NCBI RefSeq assembly: GCF_022601975.1
Contig: NZ_JAKVIR010000002.1
Coordinates: forward strand, 62,001-126,000
Source of the DNA: Pontibacter sp. E15-1
GTDB taxonomy: Bacteria; Bacteroidota; Bacteroidia; Cytophagales; Hymenobacteraceae
DNA: 64,000 nt
Direction of reading: 5' to 3'
The notes below the pieces were generated by a model. It saw only the letters and a program-made list of their open reading frames with translations, ran no database searches and was not told where the DNA came from. The translations under genes were made by a program, and so were the position numbers. Below, piece after piece: positions 18,532 to 27,342 of this stretch (positions within the stretch are counted from its first letter, which is position 1; every line of letters begins with the position of its first letter).

Positions 18532-19694
18532 CGGATGATCGGCATCCGCTTAAACTCCTTCGTCCTGTCGAACAGGTAGCGGTAGGTAAAGTGCGTTTTG
18601 TAGATGCGACTGCCTACGCGTTCCACCACCTTTTGCATTTTGGGGTTAAAGTCCCCGATCCAATTCATTTGCAGGTCTTTGTAGGGTATGCTTTTGTTGT
18701 TGATGATCAACTCGCCCGCGGCCACGATCATGGCGGCCTCCACGCCTTTGCCCTGCTGCTCCGGGGCAATGCCGAACACAATGCCATACATGGTGGTGCA
18801 GGCCCCGCGCCAGCGGTGGAACACGAACTTCAGCTTGCCCCACAGGTCCATCTTGCCGTTGGCATACTTAAAAAGCTGGTTCAGCTCCGGTATGGCGATG
18901 AAGAATCCGACTGGCCGGCCCTCAAAATAAGTGAACCACATGATGCGCTCATCCAGTATCGGCTTAAGCGTGTTCATGATCGTGATTGCCTGCGCCTCCG
19001 ACATCTCCTTTACGCCCTCGTGCTTCGCCCACCCTTTGTTGTATACCTCCCGGAAATCACCGGCGTATTTCTTCAGGTTGGTCTTGTCGAGGTGCTCGCA
19101 GCTGTAGCGCTTGTCTGAAAGGATGCGCTGGGCTTTCTCGCGGTATTCTTCCGGCAGCGGGTCATGCACCATGCGGTAGTAGGTATACTGTTTGAAGTAT
19201 AGCTGAAAGCCGTAGTTCTCGAGCAGTTGGGTATAGTAAGGGAAGTTGTAGGGCATGCAGTACGTGGGCGGGTAAAATCCGTCTGCCAGCACTCCCCACC
19301 ACTTGTCGCGGTCGCCGAAGTTTATCGGGCCGTCCATAGCCTCCATACCGCGCGCGCGCAGCCATTCGCGGCAGGCATTAAGCAGGATGTTAGCGCTCGC
19401 CTGATCATCAATACAGTCAAAAAAGCCCATGCCGCCTGTCGGTTGCTCAAATGAGTGGGCGGTTTTCTTGTTGATGAAAGCGGACACCCGCCCGATATAC
19501 TTGCCTTTCTCATTTTGCAGCACCCACCGGATCACTTCCCCGTCGCGGAGAAGCTTGTTTTTCTTCGGGTCAAACACAGCGTCAATGTCTTTGTCCAGCG
19601 GACGGATATAGTTGCGGTCTTTCTTATACAGTCGCACCTGCACCATGATAAACTCATGGGCTAGTTCAGGTGTGTTTACCTCAATCAGTTGCAT
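18528..19694 (-). CDS. GNAT-like acyltransferase family protein
   Basis: A 388-residue cytoplasmic protein. The C-terminal half has an acetyl-CoA-binding-like element, GIAPEQQGKGVEAAMIV (resembling the Q/RxxGxG/A loop), preceded by a strand WFTYFEGRPVGFFIAIPE. The N-terminal half (VRLYKKDRNYIRPLDKDID) is a conserved feature of a GNAT-like group often annotated only as hypothetical; the substrate is unknown. Its stop codon overlaps that of the channel gene at CTAG (18528-18531). It is followed upstream by the tRNA-Thr pair. Confidence 0.7.
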   Translation of the reverse strand: MQLIEVNTPELAHEFIMVQVRLYKKDRNYIRPLDKDIDAVFDPKKNKLLRDGEVIRWVLQNEKGKYIGRVSAFINKKTAHSFEQPTGGMGFFDCIDDQASANILLNACREWLRARGMEAMDGPINFGDRDKWWGVLADGFYPPTYCMPYNFPYYTQLLENYGFQLYFKQYTYYRMVHDPLPEEYREKAQRILSDKRYSCEHLDKTNLKKYAGDFREVYNKGWAKHEGVKEMSEAQAITIMNTLKPILDERIMWFTYFEGRPVGFFIAIPELNQLFKYANGKMDLWGKLKFVFHRWRGACTTMYGIVFGIAPEQQGKGVEAAMIVAAGELIINNKSIPYKDLQMNWIGDFNPKMQKVVERVGSRIYKTHFTYRYLFDRTKEFKRMPIIR

Positions 19695-19855
19695 AGTTAG
19701 GTCTTTGCGAATTGAAGCGCTAAATACGGCATTATCCCAAAGAAAAGGAAACAGAATAACAGGCGGTAGCAGCGTGCGGCCTTTACCGACAGGTATAAAA
19801 GGAGGGGAATCAGAGCGGGATGAGGTGGGGGGACAGGAGATGCGTGAAAAAGAAA

Positions 19856-19881
19856 AAGCCTTCAGATTTCTCTGAAGGCTT
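19856..19881 (-). terminator. Terminator of the tRNA-Thr pair
   Basis: An 11-bp perfect stem (19856-19866 with 19871-19881) with a 4-base loop, then a T-rich tract on the minus strand. It lies 10 bp past the 3' end of the downstream tRNA. Confidence 0.75.
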
Positions 19882-19890
19882 CGGGAAATG

Positions 19891-19963
<73 letters not shown>

Positions 19964-20021
19964 CTGTACTAATGTTTTACTGAAAAGCCGCCGCAGTACA
20001 AACAGATGCTTTTTGGAGTGG

Positions 20022-20094
<73 letters not shown>

Positions 20095-20223
20095 TTACAC
20101 TATAACTGCGCTTTATTGTTTTAAAGCGTTGCAAAAGTAGGCGTAAGAATACTATCATGCAAATGCTATTCTGAAATTTTTCAATGGTTTCAGGTAAGCA
20201 TTTGATGTTCAGGGGGAAATTTT

Positions 20224-22407
20224 TTATCCTCTGAAAGCCTGTAACTGGTGGTTTAACTGATCGATGCGCTTTTGTGCATCCGCGATTCTGCCCTCATACT
20301 CCTGGCGCAGTTTGTCCGCGTTTTTGGAGCGCGCAAAAAACTCGATGTTGGTGCGCAGTGTCTGGATGTCGTTCTGCAGCTGCGTGATCTCACGGCGGAT
20401 GTGCTGCTCCCGTTGCTGCAGTTTTTGGCCTGCGTCAGGGCTGTGCTTAATTCGCTCCACCTGTAGCTTGACAAGCAGGTCATTCCGCTCCTCCAGACTG
20501 AGCGAGGGCACGCGCTCCAGATATTTCTCCATCAGGGCCAGGAAGTTTTCTTCCACCTTGTGGCTGCTTCTTTTCTCGGTGCCATCCAGGGCGCGCCATT
20601 TTTCGGCATAGGATTCGAAACCGGAGAGCGAGCTCGCTGCCTTGGGGTCTGACAGCTGCTCGGCAATGCTGTCGCACAGTTCCATTTTTTCGGCAGAGAG
20701 CTTCTCTACCTCCGTGTTTTTCTGCTGCTCATTGGCCTGCTTCCTGTCGAAGAACTCGTTGCAGGCTGCCCGGAACCGCTGCCAGATCTTGTCGGAGTGC
20801 TTGTCGGGCACGCGGCCGATGGTTTTCCATTTTTTCTGAAGCTGGATCAGCTTTTCTTTCGTGGTGTTCCAGTCGGTGCTGTCCTTCAGGCTCTCCGCCT
20901 CCTCGCAAAGGGCCGTTTTCACGCGCAGGTTCTCCATCTTCTGCTCATCCAGCGATTTGAAGAAGTGGTTTTTGTGCTGGAAAAAAGCCTTGTAATTTCC
21001 CCAGAAGGTCTTGTTTACATCCTCGGCATACTCTTTGGGCACCAGGCCGGCAGCATCCCACTCTTCCTTCAGCTTCTGAATCTCGTCTGTCTTGTCGCGC
21101 CACTCATTGATGCGGTCGGTGTTGAAGCCGTTGAATGCCTGGAGGCGCTCCAGCAGGAGGCGCTTTTTTGTCAGGTTTTCCAGTTCGCGCTTGTTTCGCT
21201 CTTCGTGGTAGGCCCGGCGGTGCTCATGCACCTTTTCGGATGCCTGTATAAACCGCTCCCAAATCGGGTCGCGCTGCTCGTTTGGCACCGGGCCGATGTT
21301 CTTCCACTCCTCGTGCAAATGGCGCAGCTCCTGCAGGGCCTTATTAATGGAAGGCTCGCTCTGAAGGGCCTCCGCGCGCTCTACAAGTTGCAGCTTGGCA
21401 TCCAGGTTGCGCTTGCGGTCCAGTTCCTTCATCTCGAAGAACATGCTGCGGTTGTTGTAGAAAATATCGAGCAGGGCATGGTAAGAGTCCCACAGTTCCT
21501 GCGCGTCACCGGATGGTACCGGCCCGATCGATTTCCAATCAGCCTGTAGCTTTTTCACTTCATCGCCGCTGTTGGTCGTCTCTGCCGACTCAACCAGTTG
21601 GCGCAGCTGCACGAGCAACTGCTGCTTCAGGCCCAGGTTGCGCTGGCGCTGTTCTTCCACGCTTTGCCGCTGCTGGTAGCGGCTATCGCGGTAGGTCGAA
21701 AGCAGTTTTTCCAGGTCCTGGTGCTCCCCGGAGGTATGGTAGGCAAAATCATCTTCGGTGCCTCCCTCCTGCTTAAACTTTTCCAGGGCCTCTGCGCGCT
21801 CAGCCAGAAATTTCTGGTCATAATGCCGGTGCAACTCCATGATGGTGCGGTATCGCTTCGCGGCATCCGCTCCTTTAAGGGCAATGCTCAGGTGCGCGCG
21901 CAGTTCCTCAATGGGCAGCTGACTGAAGTCTGTTACCTCCGCCTCTACCTCTTCTTCGTCTTCTTCCTCTTCGCTGGAAATAGCTGCGGCTTTCGGAGGC
22001 GTCGATTCTTTTACCTCAGTTGGTGCGGAAGTGTCGTCCGGAGTCTCCTGAGGCTGTTCTGCAACCGGGGTCTCCACCTCGTGCGCTGTTTCGTTACCTG
22101 GCGTTTCCGCTGCTACCTCGTCTTTCACGTTGGTGTTCGCCTCCACAAAAGCTGTTGTAATTTCTTCTGCCGTTTCTGTTTCCTGGGCAGTACTCAAGGA
22201 TGGCTGTATCTCAGGCTGTTCCTCTTTGGGCACTTCTGGCGCAGGGTTTTGATTTGTCTGTGTCCGGGCGTCTAGCTCGGCAAGCCGTTGCTCCAATATA
22301 CTCTTAGGCGATGCGTTGTTGTTTTCAGGTTGGTTCGCAGCATCTTTGTTCTCAGAATTGTTAGCCTCAGCTCCGGTAGTGTCCATATTGTTTTTTTGTG
22401 ATGTCAT
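20224..22407 (-). CDS. DUF349 repeat protein
   Basis: A 727-residue protein. Residues 1-160 are a low-complexity, acidic, Glu/Pro/Thr-rich tail likely to be disordered. After that come about five DUF349 helical repeats, four clear from the recurring pattern W(K/D)xxGxVP, as in WKSIGPVP, WKNIGPVP, WDAAGLVP and WKTIGRVP, with a more diverged fifth (WRALDGTE). The C-terminus (about 665-727) is a coiled coil. DUF349 proteins are conserved in Bacteroidota with unknown function. It lies 32 bp downstream of the YqgE gene and is probably cotranscribed. An internal ATG eight codons in is an alternative start. Confidence 0.85.
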   Translation of the reverse strand: MTSQKNNMDTTGAEANNSENKDAANQPENNNASPKSILEQRLAELDARTQTNQNPAPEVPKEEQPEIQPSLSTAQETETAEEITTAFVEANTNVKDEVAAETPGNETAHEVETPVAEQPQETPDDTSAPTEVKESTPPKAAAISSEEEEDEEEVEAEVTDFSQLPIEELRAHLSIALKGADAAKRYRTIMELHRHYDQKFLAERAEALEKFKQEGGTEDDFAYHTSGEHQDLEKLLSTYRDSRYQQRQSVEEQRQRNLGLKQQLLVQLRQLVESAETTNSGDEVKKLQADWKSIGPVPSGDAQELWDSYHALLDIFYNNRSMFFEMKELDRKRNLDAKLQLVERAEALQSEPSINKALQELRHLHEEWKNIGPVPNEQRDPIWERFIQASEKVHEHRRAYHEERNKRELENLTKKRLLLERLQAFNGFNTDRINEWRDKTDEIQKLKEEWDAAGLVPKEYAEDVNKTFWGNYKAFFQHKNHFFKSLDEQKMENLRVKTALCEEAESLKDSTDWNTTKEKLIQLQKKWKTIGRVPDKHSDKIWQRFRAACNEFFDRKQANEQQKNTEVEKLSAEKMELCDSIAEQLSDPKAASSLSGFESYAEKWRALDGTEKRSSHKVEENFLALMEKYLERVPSLSLEERNDLLVKLQVERIKHSPDAGQKLQQREQHIRREITQLQNDIQTLRTNIEFFARSKNADKLRQEYEGRIADAQKRIDQLNHQLQAFRG

Positions 22408-22439
22408 GTCAACGGTCTTTAATTATGACAAGCGCGCGC

Positions 22440-23009
22440 TCAGTTTAAGCGCGGATCGACTGGATAATTAGAAAGCACCTTAAATTTACCCCCCATTTCG
22501 CGCAGCACATTGCGCCATAGGGTATCGGAGTCCAAATTAAATAATTTATTCGCAGCATTGTTGTTCACGATCCAAACATTTTTGTCAATCTCCTCCTGCA
22601 GCTGGCCAGCTGTCCAGCCGGAGTAGCCCAGAAAAAACTTTATGTCATCGGTCTGTATCAGCCCGGTGCTGATCATGTTGCGCAGCAGGTCAAAATCCCC
22701 GCCCCAGTATAGCCCCTCTTCCAGTTTCACAGACTGGGGCAGGGTTGGCAAGCGGTGGACGTAGTGGAGGGTGTTGTACTGCATGGGGCCTCCCACGCCC
22801 AGCGTCATGTCAAAAATTTCCTGGTCTATGTCCATCACGTCCGAGAGTTTGAGGTTCGACGTGCGGTTTAGTACCAATCCAAAGGAATCGCCCTGTTCAG
22901 AGTGGCTGCATAACAAGATGACAGTCCGCTCAAAATTCGGGTCCCCTAAAAAGGGCTCCGAAATCAGAAGGCTTCCGGTTTGCGGTTTTAGTGAGTTTTT
23001 ATCTTCCAT
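22440..23009 (-). CDS. YqgE/AlgH family protein
   Basis: A 189-residue cytoplasmic protein of the UPF0301/YqgE family. It has the typical opening GSLLISEPFLGDPNFERTV, then FGLVLNRTSN, GGPMQYNTLHYVHR and the closing element FFLGYSGWTAGQLQEEI. The function is not established; older AlgH links to alginate are not thought to be general. The frame stays open to 23174, but homologues begin near the motif, and ATG 23009 fits. Divergent from pdxH; DUF349 follows 32 bp later. Confidence 0.9.
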   Translation of the reverse strand: MEDKNSLKPQTGSLLISEPFLGDPNFERTVILLCSHSEQGDSFGLVLNRTSNLKLSDVMDIDQEIFDMTLGVGGPMQYNTLHYVHRLPTLPQSVKLEEGLYWGGDFDLLRNMISTGLIQTDDIKFFLGYSGWTAGQLQEEIDKNVWIVNNNAANKLFNLDSDTLWRNVLREMGGKFKVLSNYPVDPRLN

Positions 23010-23216
23010 CAATTTCTCTGCGCTTAGCTGTGAGGCCTGAAGGACGAAAAGGGGCTGTGTTGCCCGGAATCCTACAGTTCTGTATGTCTTTATTCTTACG
23101 CAAAGCAGCGAATATGGTAACATATTTAGGAATTGCATCACACAAACCATACCTCCTGCAGTAGAACGCATCAATTCGCTGTTTCAGCGCCCCGGCCCGA
23201 CCAAATGACGATATAA

Positions 23217-23249
23217 TTGTTCCTTGGAGCATATAATTTTATAATTTTG
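23217..23249 (+). promoter_or_regulatory. Candidate Bacteroidota promoter of pdxH
   Basis: TTG at 23217-23219 and TAATTTTG at 23242-23249 match the -33 TTG and -7 TAnnTTTG boxes with a 22-bp spacer, close to the usual 19-21. The start codon is 15 bp beyond the -7 box, so the leader would be very short. Confidence 0.45.
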
Positions 23250-23264
23250 ATCAAAACTACGCAT

Positions 23265-23918
23265 ATGGCCCTGAATCATAACATTGCAGCAATCCGGAAG
23301 AACTACGCTAAGCAGGCCCTGACCGAGGCGTCGGCGGCGGCAGATCCGGTGGATCAGTTTAACGTGTGGCTGAACGAGGCCCTTCAGGCCGAGGTGGACG
23401 AGCCTACCGCACTGGTTTTGGCCACCGTGAGCGCAGACAACAGACCCTCTGCCCGTGTCGTGCTGTTAAAAGACGTCTCCCCCCAGGGGTTTGCCTTTTT
23501 CACGAACTACGACAGCCGGAAGGGCCAGGAGCTTGCCCAGCGCCCTGCGGCGGCGATCACCTTCTTCTGGCCCGCGCTGGAGCGCCAGGTGCGCATCGAG
23601 GGGAATGTGGTGCAGGTATCCGCGGAAATGTCAGACCGCTACTTCCACAGCCGCCCCAAAGGCAGCCAGATTGGCGCATGGGCCTCTGCGCAAAGTGTCG
23701 AGATTGAGAGCCGCGAGGCGCTGGAGGAAGCCGACCGGCAGTTTACGGAGCGATTTAAGGATGAGGAAATTATACCTCGACCAGCCAACTGGGGCGGATA
23801 CCAACTACAGCCCACACAGGTGGAGTTCTGGCAAGGACGCCCCAACCGCCTTCATGACCGCCTGTTGTACACACAGCAACCAGACGGCAGCTGGGAAATA
23901 AAAAGGCTGGCTCCCTGA
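23265..23918 (+). CDS. pdxH: Pyridoxamine 5'-phosphate oxidase
   Basis: A 217-residue flavoenzyme that oxidises pyridoxine/pyridoxamine 5'-phosphate to pyridoxal phosphate using FMN and O2. The FMN-binding segment (ARVVLLKDVSPQGFAFFTNY) and the substrate-binding segment (YFHSRPKGSQIGAWAS) are present, and the C-terminal motif WQGRPNRLHDR is diagnostic. ATG 23265 is chosen over the open extension to 23217, since that extension runs into the promoter. DUF1015 follows 42 bp later. Confidence 0.95.
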   Translation: MALNHNIAAIRKNYAKQALTEASAAADPVDQFNVWLNEALQAEVDEPTALVLATVSADNRPSARVVLLKDVSPQGFAFFTNYDSRKGQELAQRPAAAITFFWPALERQVRIEGNVVQVSAEMSDRYFHSRPKGSQIGAWASAQSVEIESREALEEADRQFTERFKDEEIIPRPANWGGYQLQPTQVEFWQGRPNRLHDRLLYTQQPDGSWEIKRLAP

Positions 23919-23960
23919 GCGAGCGAAACTTCCCTTCCAACTCTATACCTATACCACCCT

Positions 23961-25259
23961 ATGGCCGAGATACTCCCTTTGCGCGCCTGGCGCTATAACC
24001 ATACCCTGGACCAGCAGATTGACGACCTGACCGCCCCGCTCTTTGACGTGGTGTCGGAGAAGCAGCGGCAAGCGCTGTACCGCAACCCGAACAACAGCAT
24101 ACACCTATCCGTGCCCCTCGGCGACGACCCCGCCGCCGAGGCCGCCAGAACACTCCAACGCTGGAAAGCGGAGGGTATACTCCTGCAGGATCACCTGCCG
24201 GGGATTTATGTATATTACCAGTATTTCCGGTTGCCGGGGGTTGAGAAGGAATTTGTCCGGAAAGGCTTTGTCTGCAACATCAAGGCCTACGATTGGCATG
24301 AGCGGGTGCTGCTCCGCCATGAGAACACCATTCCGAGCGCGGTGAATGACCGGATAGCGCTGCTGGAGGAAACTGAGCTGAACACCAGCCCGACACATGG
24401 CCTTTATACCGACCCTACTTTTGCGCTGGAGCCATACCTGGACGAAAGCATTCGTTCCCCGTTGTATGAGACGGAGGATTACCAGGGGGTGCGCGACGTG
24501 CTGGCCGTCATACACGACCATCGGGTGATCCGTTTGTTCATGAACCTGCTGCAAAGCAAGCAGGTGCTGCTGGCCGACGGGCATCACCGCTACGAGGGCT
24601 CGCTGGAGTACCGCAAAAAGCGCATGGCCCAAAACCCGCACCATACCGGCCTGGAGCCTTACAACTACCACCTGATGTACCTCACCAACTCCGAGCACGA
24701 CGACCTGCGGATACTGCCCACACACCGGGTGCTGAAGCGCATGGACATGACCGACGAGGAGTTTTTGGAGCGCTTGGAGGAGTATTTTGTGGTCACGCCG
24801 AAAGAGGACCCTCTGGAGCTGAACGAAGTGATTGCCGGCAAGCCGTGGGCCTTTGGCCTTTTTCTGAGCGGCAACGCCTATAAACTAAGGCTGAGGCCCG
24901 AAGTGCATACGCAGATCGACTGGAATTTCCCGCAGGAGGTAAAAGACCTCGACCTGACCGTGATGCACTACTTTATCTTCGAGAAGATATTGGGCATCTA
25001 CCGCAAGGCGCAGCGCGACTACCCCGACCTGAGCTATGTCCGCAGCTTTACTGCCTGCATCCGGCAAGTAGACTCCGGGGAGGCGCGCATGGCCCTCATC
25101 ACCAACGAAATCACCATGGAGCAGGTGAAGCGCGTGTGCTACAGCGGCGCGATCATGCCCCAGAAGTCTACATTCTTCTACCCGAAGGTGATCGGGGGAT
25201 TTTTATTTAGCTCAATCAAAGAAGATGAATTTGTCACGGCCGCTGCTGCTTGCCTCTAA
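23961..25259 (+). CDS. DUF1015 family protein
   Basis: A 432-residue cytoplasmic protein with the family signature ADGHHRYE (about residue 200) and the N-terminal LPLRAWRYN opening. A few relatives have been called HTH-containing or pyrophosphatase-like, but no function is established. Its last 35 bases overlap the start of maf in another frame, so the two are probably translationally coupled. Confidence 0.85.
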   Translation: MAEILPLRAWRYNHTLDQQIDDLTAPLFDVVSEKQRQALYRNPNNSIHLSVPLGDDPAAEAARTLQRWKAEGILLQDHLPGIYVYYQYFRLPGVEKEFVRKGFVCNIKAYDWHERVLLRHENTIPSAVNDRIALLEETELNTSPTHGLYTDPTFALEPYLDESIRSPLYETEDYQGVRDVLAVIHDHRVIRLFMNLLQSKQVLLADGHHRYEGSLEYRKKRMAQNPHHTGLEPYNYHLMYLTNSEHDDLRILPTHRVLKRMDMTDEEFLERLEEYFVVTPKEDPLELNEVIAGKPWAFGLFLSGNAYKLRLRPEVHTQIDWNFPQEVKDLDLTVMHYFIFEKILGIYRKAQRDYPDLSYVRSFTACIRQVDSGEARMALITNEITMEQVKRVCYSGAIMPQKSTFFYPKVIGGFLFSSIKEDEFVTAAAACL

Positions 25260-25803
25260 CTCCCCGCGCCGCAAAGAATTGCTGGCTAGCCTCGGGATCG
25301 CTTTTGATGTTAAAGTAAAGGAAGTTCAGGAGGACTTCCCCGACCATTTAAAACGCGCTGAGATTGCCGAGTACCTGGCTGCGCACAAAGCCGAGGCCTA
25401 CCGTGAGAACCTGCAGGGCGAGGCAATCATCACTGCCGACACGATTGTGTGCCTCGGCGACCGCGTGCTGAACAAGCCCATCGATTATGCGGGTGCGTTT
25501 GAGATGCTGCAGGCCCTGTCGGGGAAGGCGCACGAGGTGATTACGGGCGTATGCATCCTCACACAAGAGCAGAAAACTGTTTTTCACGACACCACCACGG
25601 TATATTTTAAACCTCTGTCCGAAACCGAGATCTCATACTACATCAAGCAGTATAAACCCTACGACAAAGCCGGCGCCTACGGCATTCAGGAATGGATCGG
25701 GATGGTGGGTATAGAAAAGATCGAAGGCTCTTACTTTAACGTGGTCGGGCTGCCAGTGCAAAAGCTCTATGCGCAACTGCAGGCACTGGGCCTGCTTGCC
25801 TGA
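25225..25803 (+). CDS. maf: Maf-type nucleotide pyrophosphatase
   Basis: A 192-residue member of the Maf/YhdE family, which hydrolyses non-canonical or dTTP/UTP-type nucleoside triphosphates to monophosphates. Conserved elements are present in order: ASNSPRRKELL near the N-terminus, IITADTIV around residue 70, and YDKAGAYGIQ near 150. It starts within the 3' end of the DUF1015 gene (35-nt overlap), and the next gene, rlmI, begins 107 bp after it. Confidence 0.93.
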   Translation: MNLSRPLLLASNSPRRKELLASLGIAFDVKVKEVQEDFPDHLKRAEIAEYLAAHKAEAYRENLQGEAIITADTIVCLGDRVLNKPIDYAGAFEMLQALSGKAHEVITGVCILTQEQKTVFHDTTTVYFKPLSETEISYYIKQYKPYDKAGAYGIQEWIGMVGIEKIEGSYFNVVGLPVQKLYAQLQALGLLA

Positions 25804-25910
25804 TCAAGGCTGCGGCAGGGCATTCCATATTTGTAGTTTTGATTCCGTACTTTTGCAGGCGGTGGCAGGAATGCCCAGTAGCAGTCACGAACATCACGAT
25901 ATTCTAACGC

Positions 25911-27095
25911 ATGTCTTTTATAAAATTATACCTTGCCCCGGGCAAAGAGCACTCCTTGCTGCGCCAGCACCCCTGGGTTTTTTCAAGGGCCATCAGAAAG
26001 GCCGACGGCGAACCTGCTGAGGGCGATGTAGTGGAGGTTTACTCGAGCAAACGAGAGTTTCTGGCTATGGGCCACTATGCCCCAGGCTCCATTGCGGTAC
26101 GCATTTTCTCGTTTGAGCAAACGCCCCCCGACTACGAATTCTGGAAGCGGAAAGTGCAGCAGGCCTACGACTACCGAAGCCGCCTCGGCCTGACCGACAA
26201 CCCAAACACAGATGTATATCGCCTGCTTTATGCCGAGGGCGACGGAGCTTCCGGCCTGATCATCGACGTGTACAAAGACACTGCCGTTATACAGACCCAC
26301 ACCGTGGGGATGTATCGTGAGCGGGAGCACATTGCCCGGGCACTGCAGGAAATATACGGAGACAGGCTGCGGGCCTTTTATGACAAGAGCGCCGAATCAC
26401 TGCCGGCGAAAGCGCCCGTGGAAGCAGAAAACGGCTATCTTTTTGGCACCTCCACGGGTGGCGTGGTGGTAACGGAAAACGAAACCCGGTTTTTTGTGGA
26501 TTGGGAAAGCGGCCAGAAAACAGGCTTCTTTATCGACCAGCGCGAGAACCGGGAACTGCTGGCGCATTACGTGAAAGGCAAGTCCGTGCTGAACACATTC
26601 TGCTATACCGGTGGTTTTTCGGTATACGCCCTCAATGCAGGCGCCAGCCTGGTGCATTCGGTGGACGTGTCGAAGAAGGCGATTGAGCTGACCGAGAAAA
26701 ACGCCGCGCTGAGCCAGGCCCCGGATCGGCACGAGGCCTTTGCCATGGACACATTCGAGTTTCTGAAAGGCAAGGAGAACCTGTATGATGTGATCGTGCT
26801 GGACCCTCCGGCATTTGCCAAAAGTCAGAAAGTGCGCCACAATGCCCTGATGGGGTATAAGCGACTGAACGCCGAGGCCATGAAAAAGATAAAGCCGGGT
26901 GGTATACTCTTCACCTTCTCCTGCTCTCAGGTAGTAGACAAATACTTGTTTAACAGCACCGTGATGGCCGCCGCCATTGAGGCAGGGCGCAACATCAAGA
27001 TCATGCACCACCTGTCGCAACCCGCCGACCACCCGATCTCTATCTTTCATCCCGAAGGAGAGTACCTGAAAGGGCTGGTGTTGTTTGTGGAATAA
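25911..27095 (+). CDS. rlmI: 23S rRNA (cytosine1962-C5)-methyltransferase-type enzyme
   Basis: A 394-residue methyltransferase of the RlmI/YccW type. An N-terminal PUA-like domain (residues about 1-75, HPWVFSRAI) precedes a middle region ending in GQKTGFFIDQRENR, and a Rossmann SAM-binding domain with FCYTGGFSVYAL and VLDPPAFAKSQ; FSCSQ carries the catalytic cysteine near residue 343. Substrate identity is inferred from family. It is the last gene of the pdxH cluster. Confidence 0.9.
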   Translation: MSFIKLYLAPGKEHSLLRQHPWVFSRAIRKADGEPAEGDVVEVYSSKREFLAMGHYAPGSIAVRIFSFEQTPPDYEFWKRKVQQAYDYRSRLGLTDNPNTDVYRLLYAEGDGASGLIIDVYKDTAVIQTHTVGMYREREHIARALQEIYGDRLRAFYDKSAESLPAKAPVEAENGYLFGTSTGGVVVTENETRFFVDWESGQKTGFFIDQRENRELLAHYVKGKSVLNTFCYTGGFSVYALNAGASLVHSVDVSKKAIELTEKNAALSQAPDRHEAFAMDTFEFLKGKENLYDVIVLDPPAFAKSQKVRHNALMGYKRLNAEAMKKIKPGGILFTFSCSQVVDKYLFNSTVMAAAIEAGRNIKIMHHLSQPADHPISIFHPEGEYLKGLVLFVE

Positions 27096-27227
27096 ACCTG
27101 CATCCCACCGTCTGGCCGCATGAAATTTAGCCTGCCCTTTAGGCTTGGTTCATGCGGTCGGAAGGAGGATAAATCAATCCGGCACTCTGAACTTTTCGTG
27201 TGTTGGGCAAAGCCTTGTAGAGGGAAA

Positions 27228-27302
27228 AAATTCCCCCGACAGTTGACAAACGGAAAGCCGGCAGATGGACCCTGGGATTTATACCCATACTGCCGGGAAT
27301 TT
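27228..27302. repeat. Nested complementary arms in a convergent gap
   Basis: CCGGCAG (27258-27264) pairs with CTGCCGG (27290-27296), and an outer AAATTCCC (27228-27235) pairs with GGGAATTT (27295-27302). The two overlap in the GGG, so they are alternative structures. This is in the 247-bp gap between rlmI and the convergent RsmF-like gene, where it might act as a bidirectional terminator, although there is no T run. Confidence 0.35.
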
Positions 27303-27342
27303 AACGTGGCCCGAGCTTCCGCCGAGACTGAATTAAGCTTGC

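Noticed and set aside
20797..21549. A 250-codon hydrophobic open frame antisense to the DUF349 gene
   Set aside because: The leucine/valine richness is the complement of Glu/Lys-rich sense codons, not real membrane helices.
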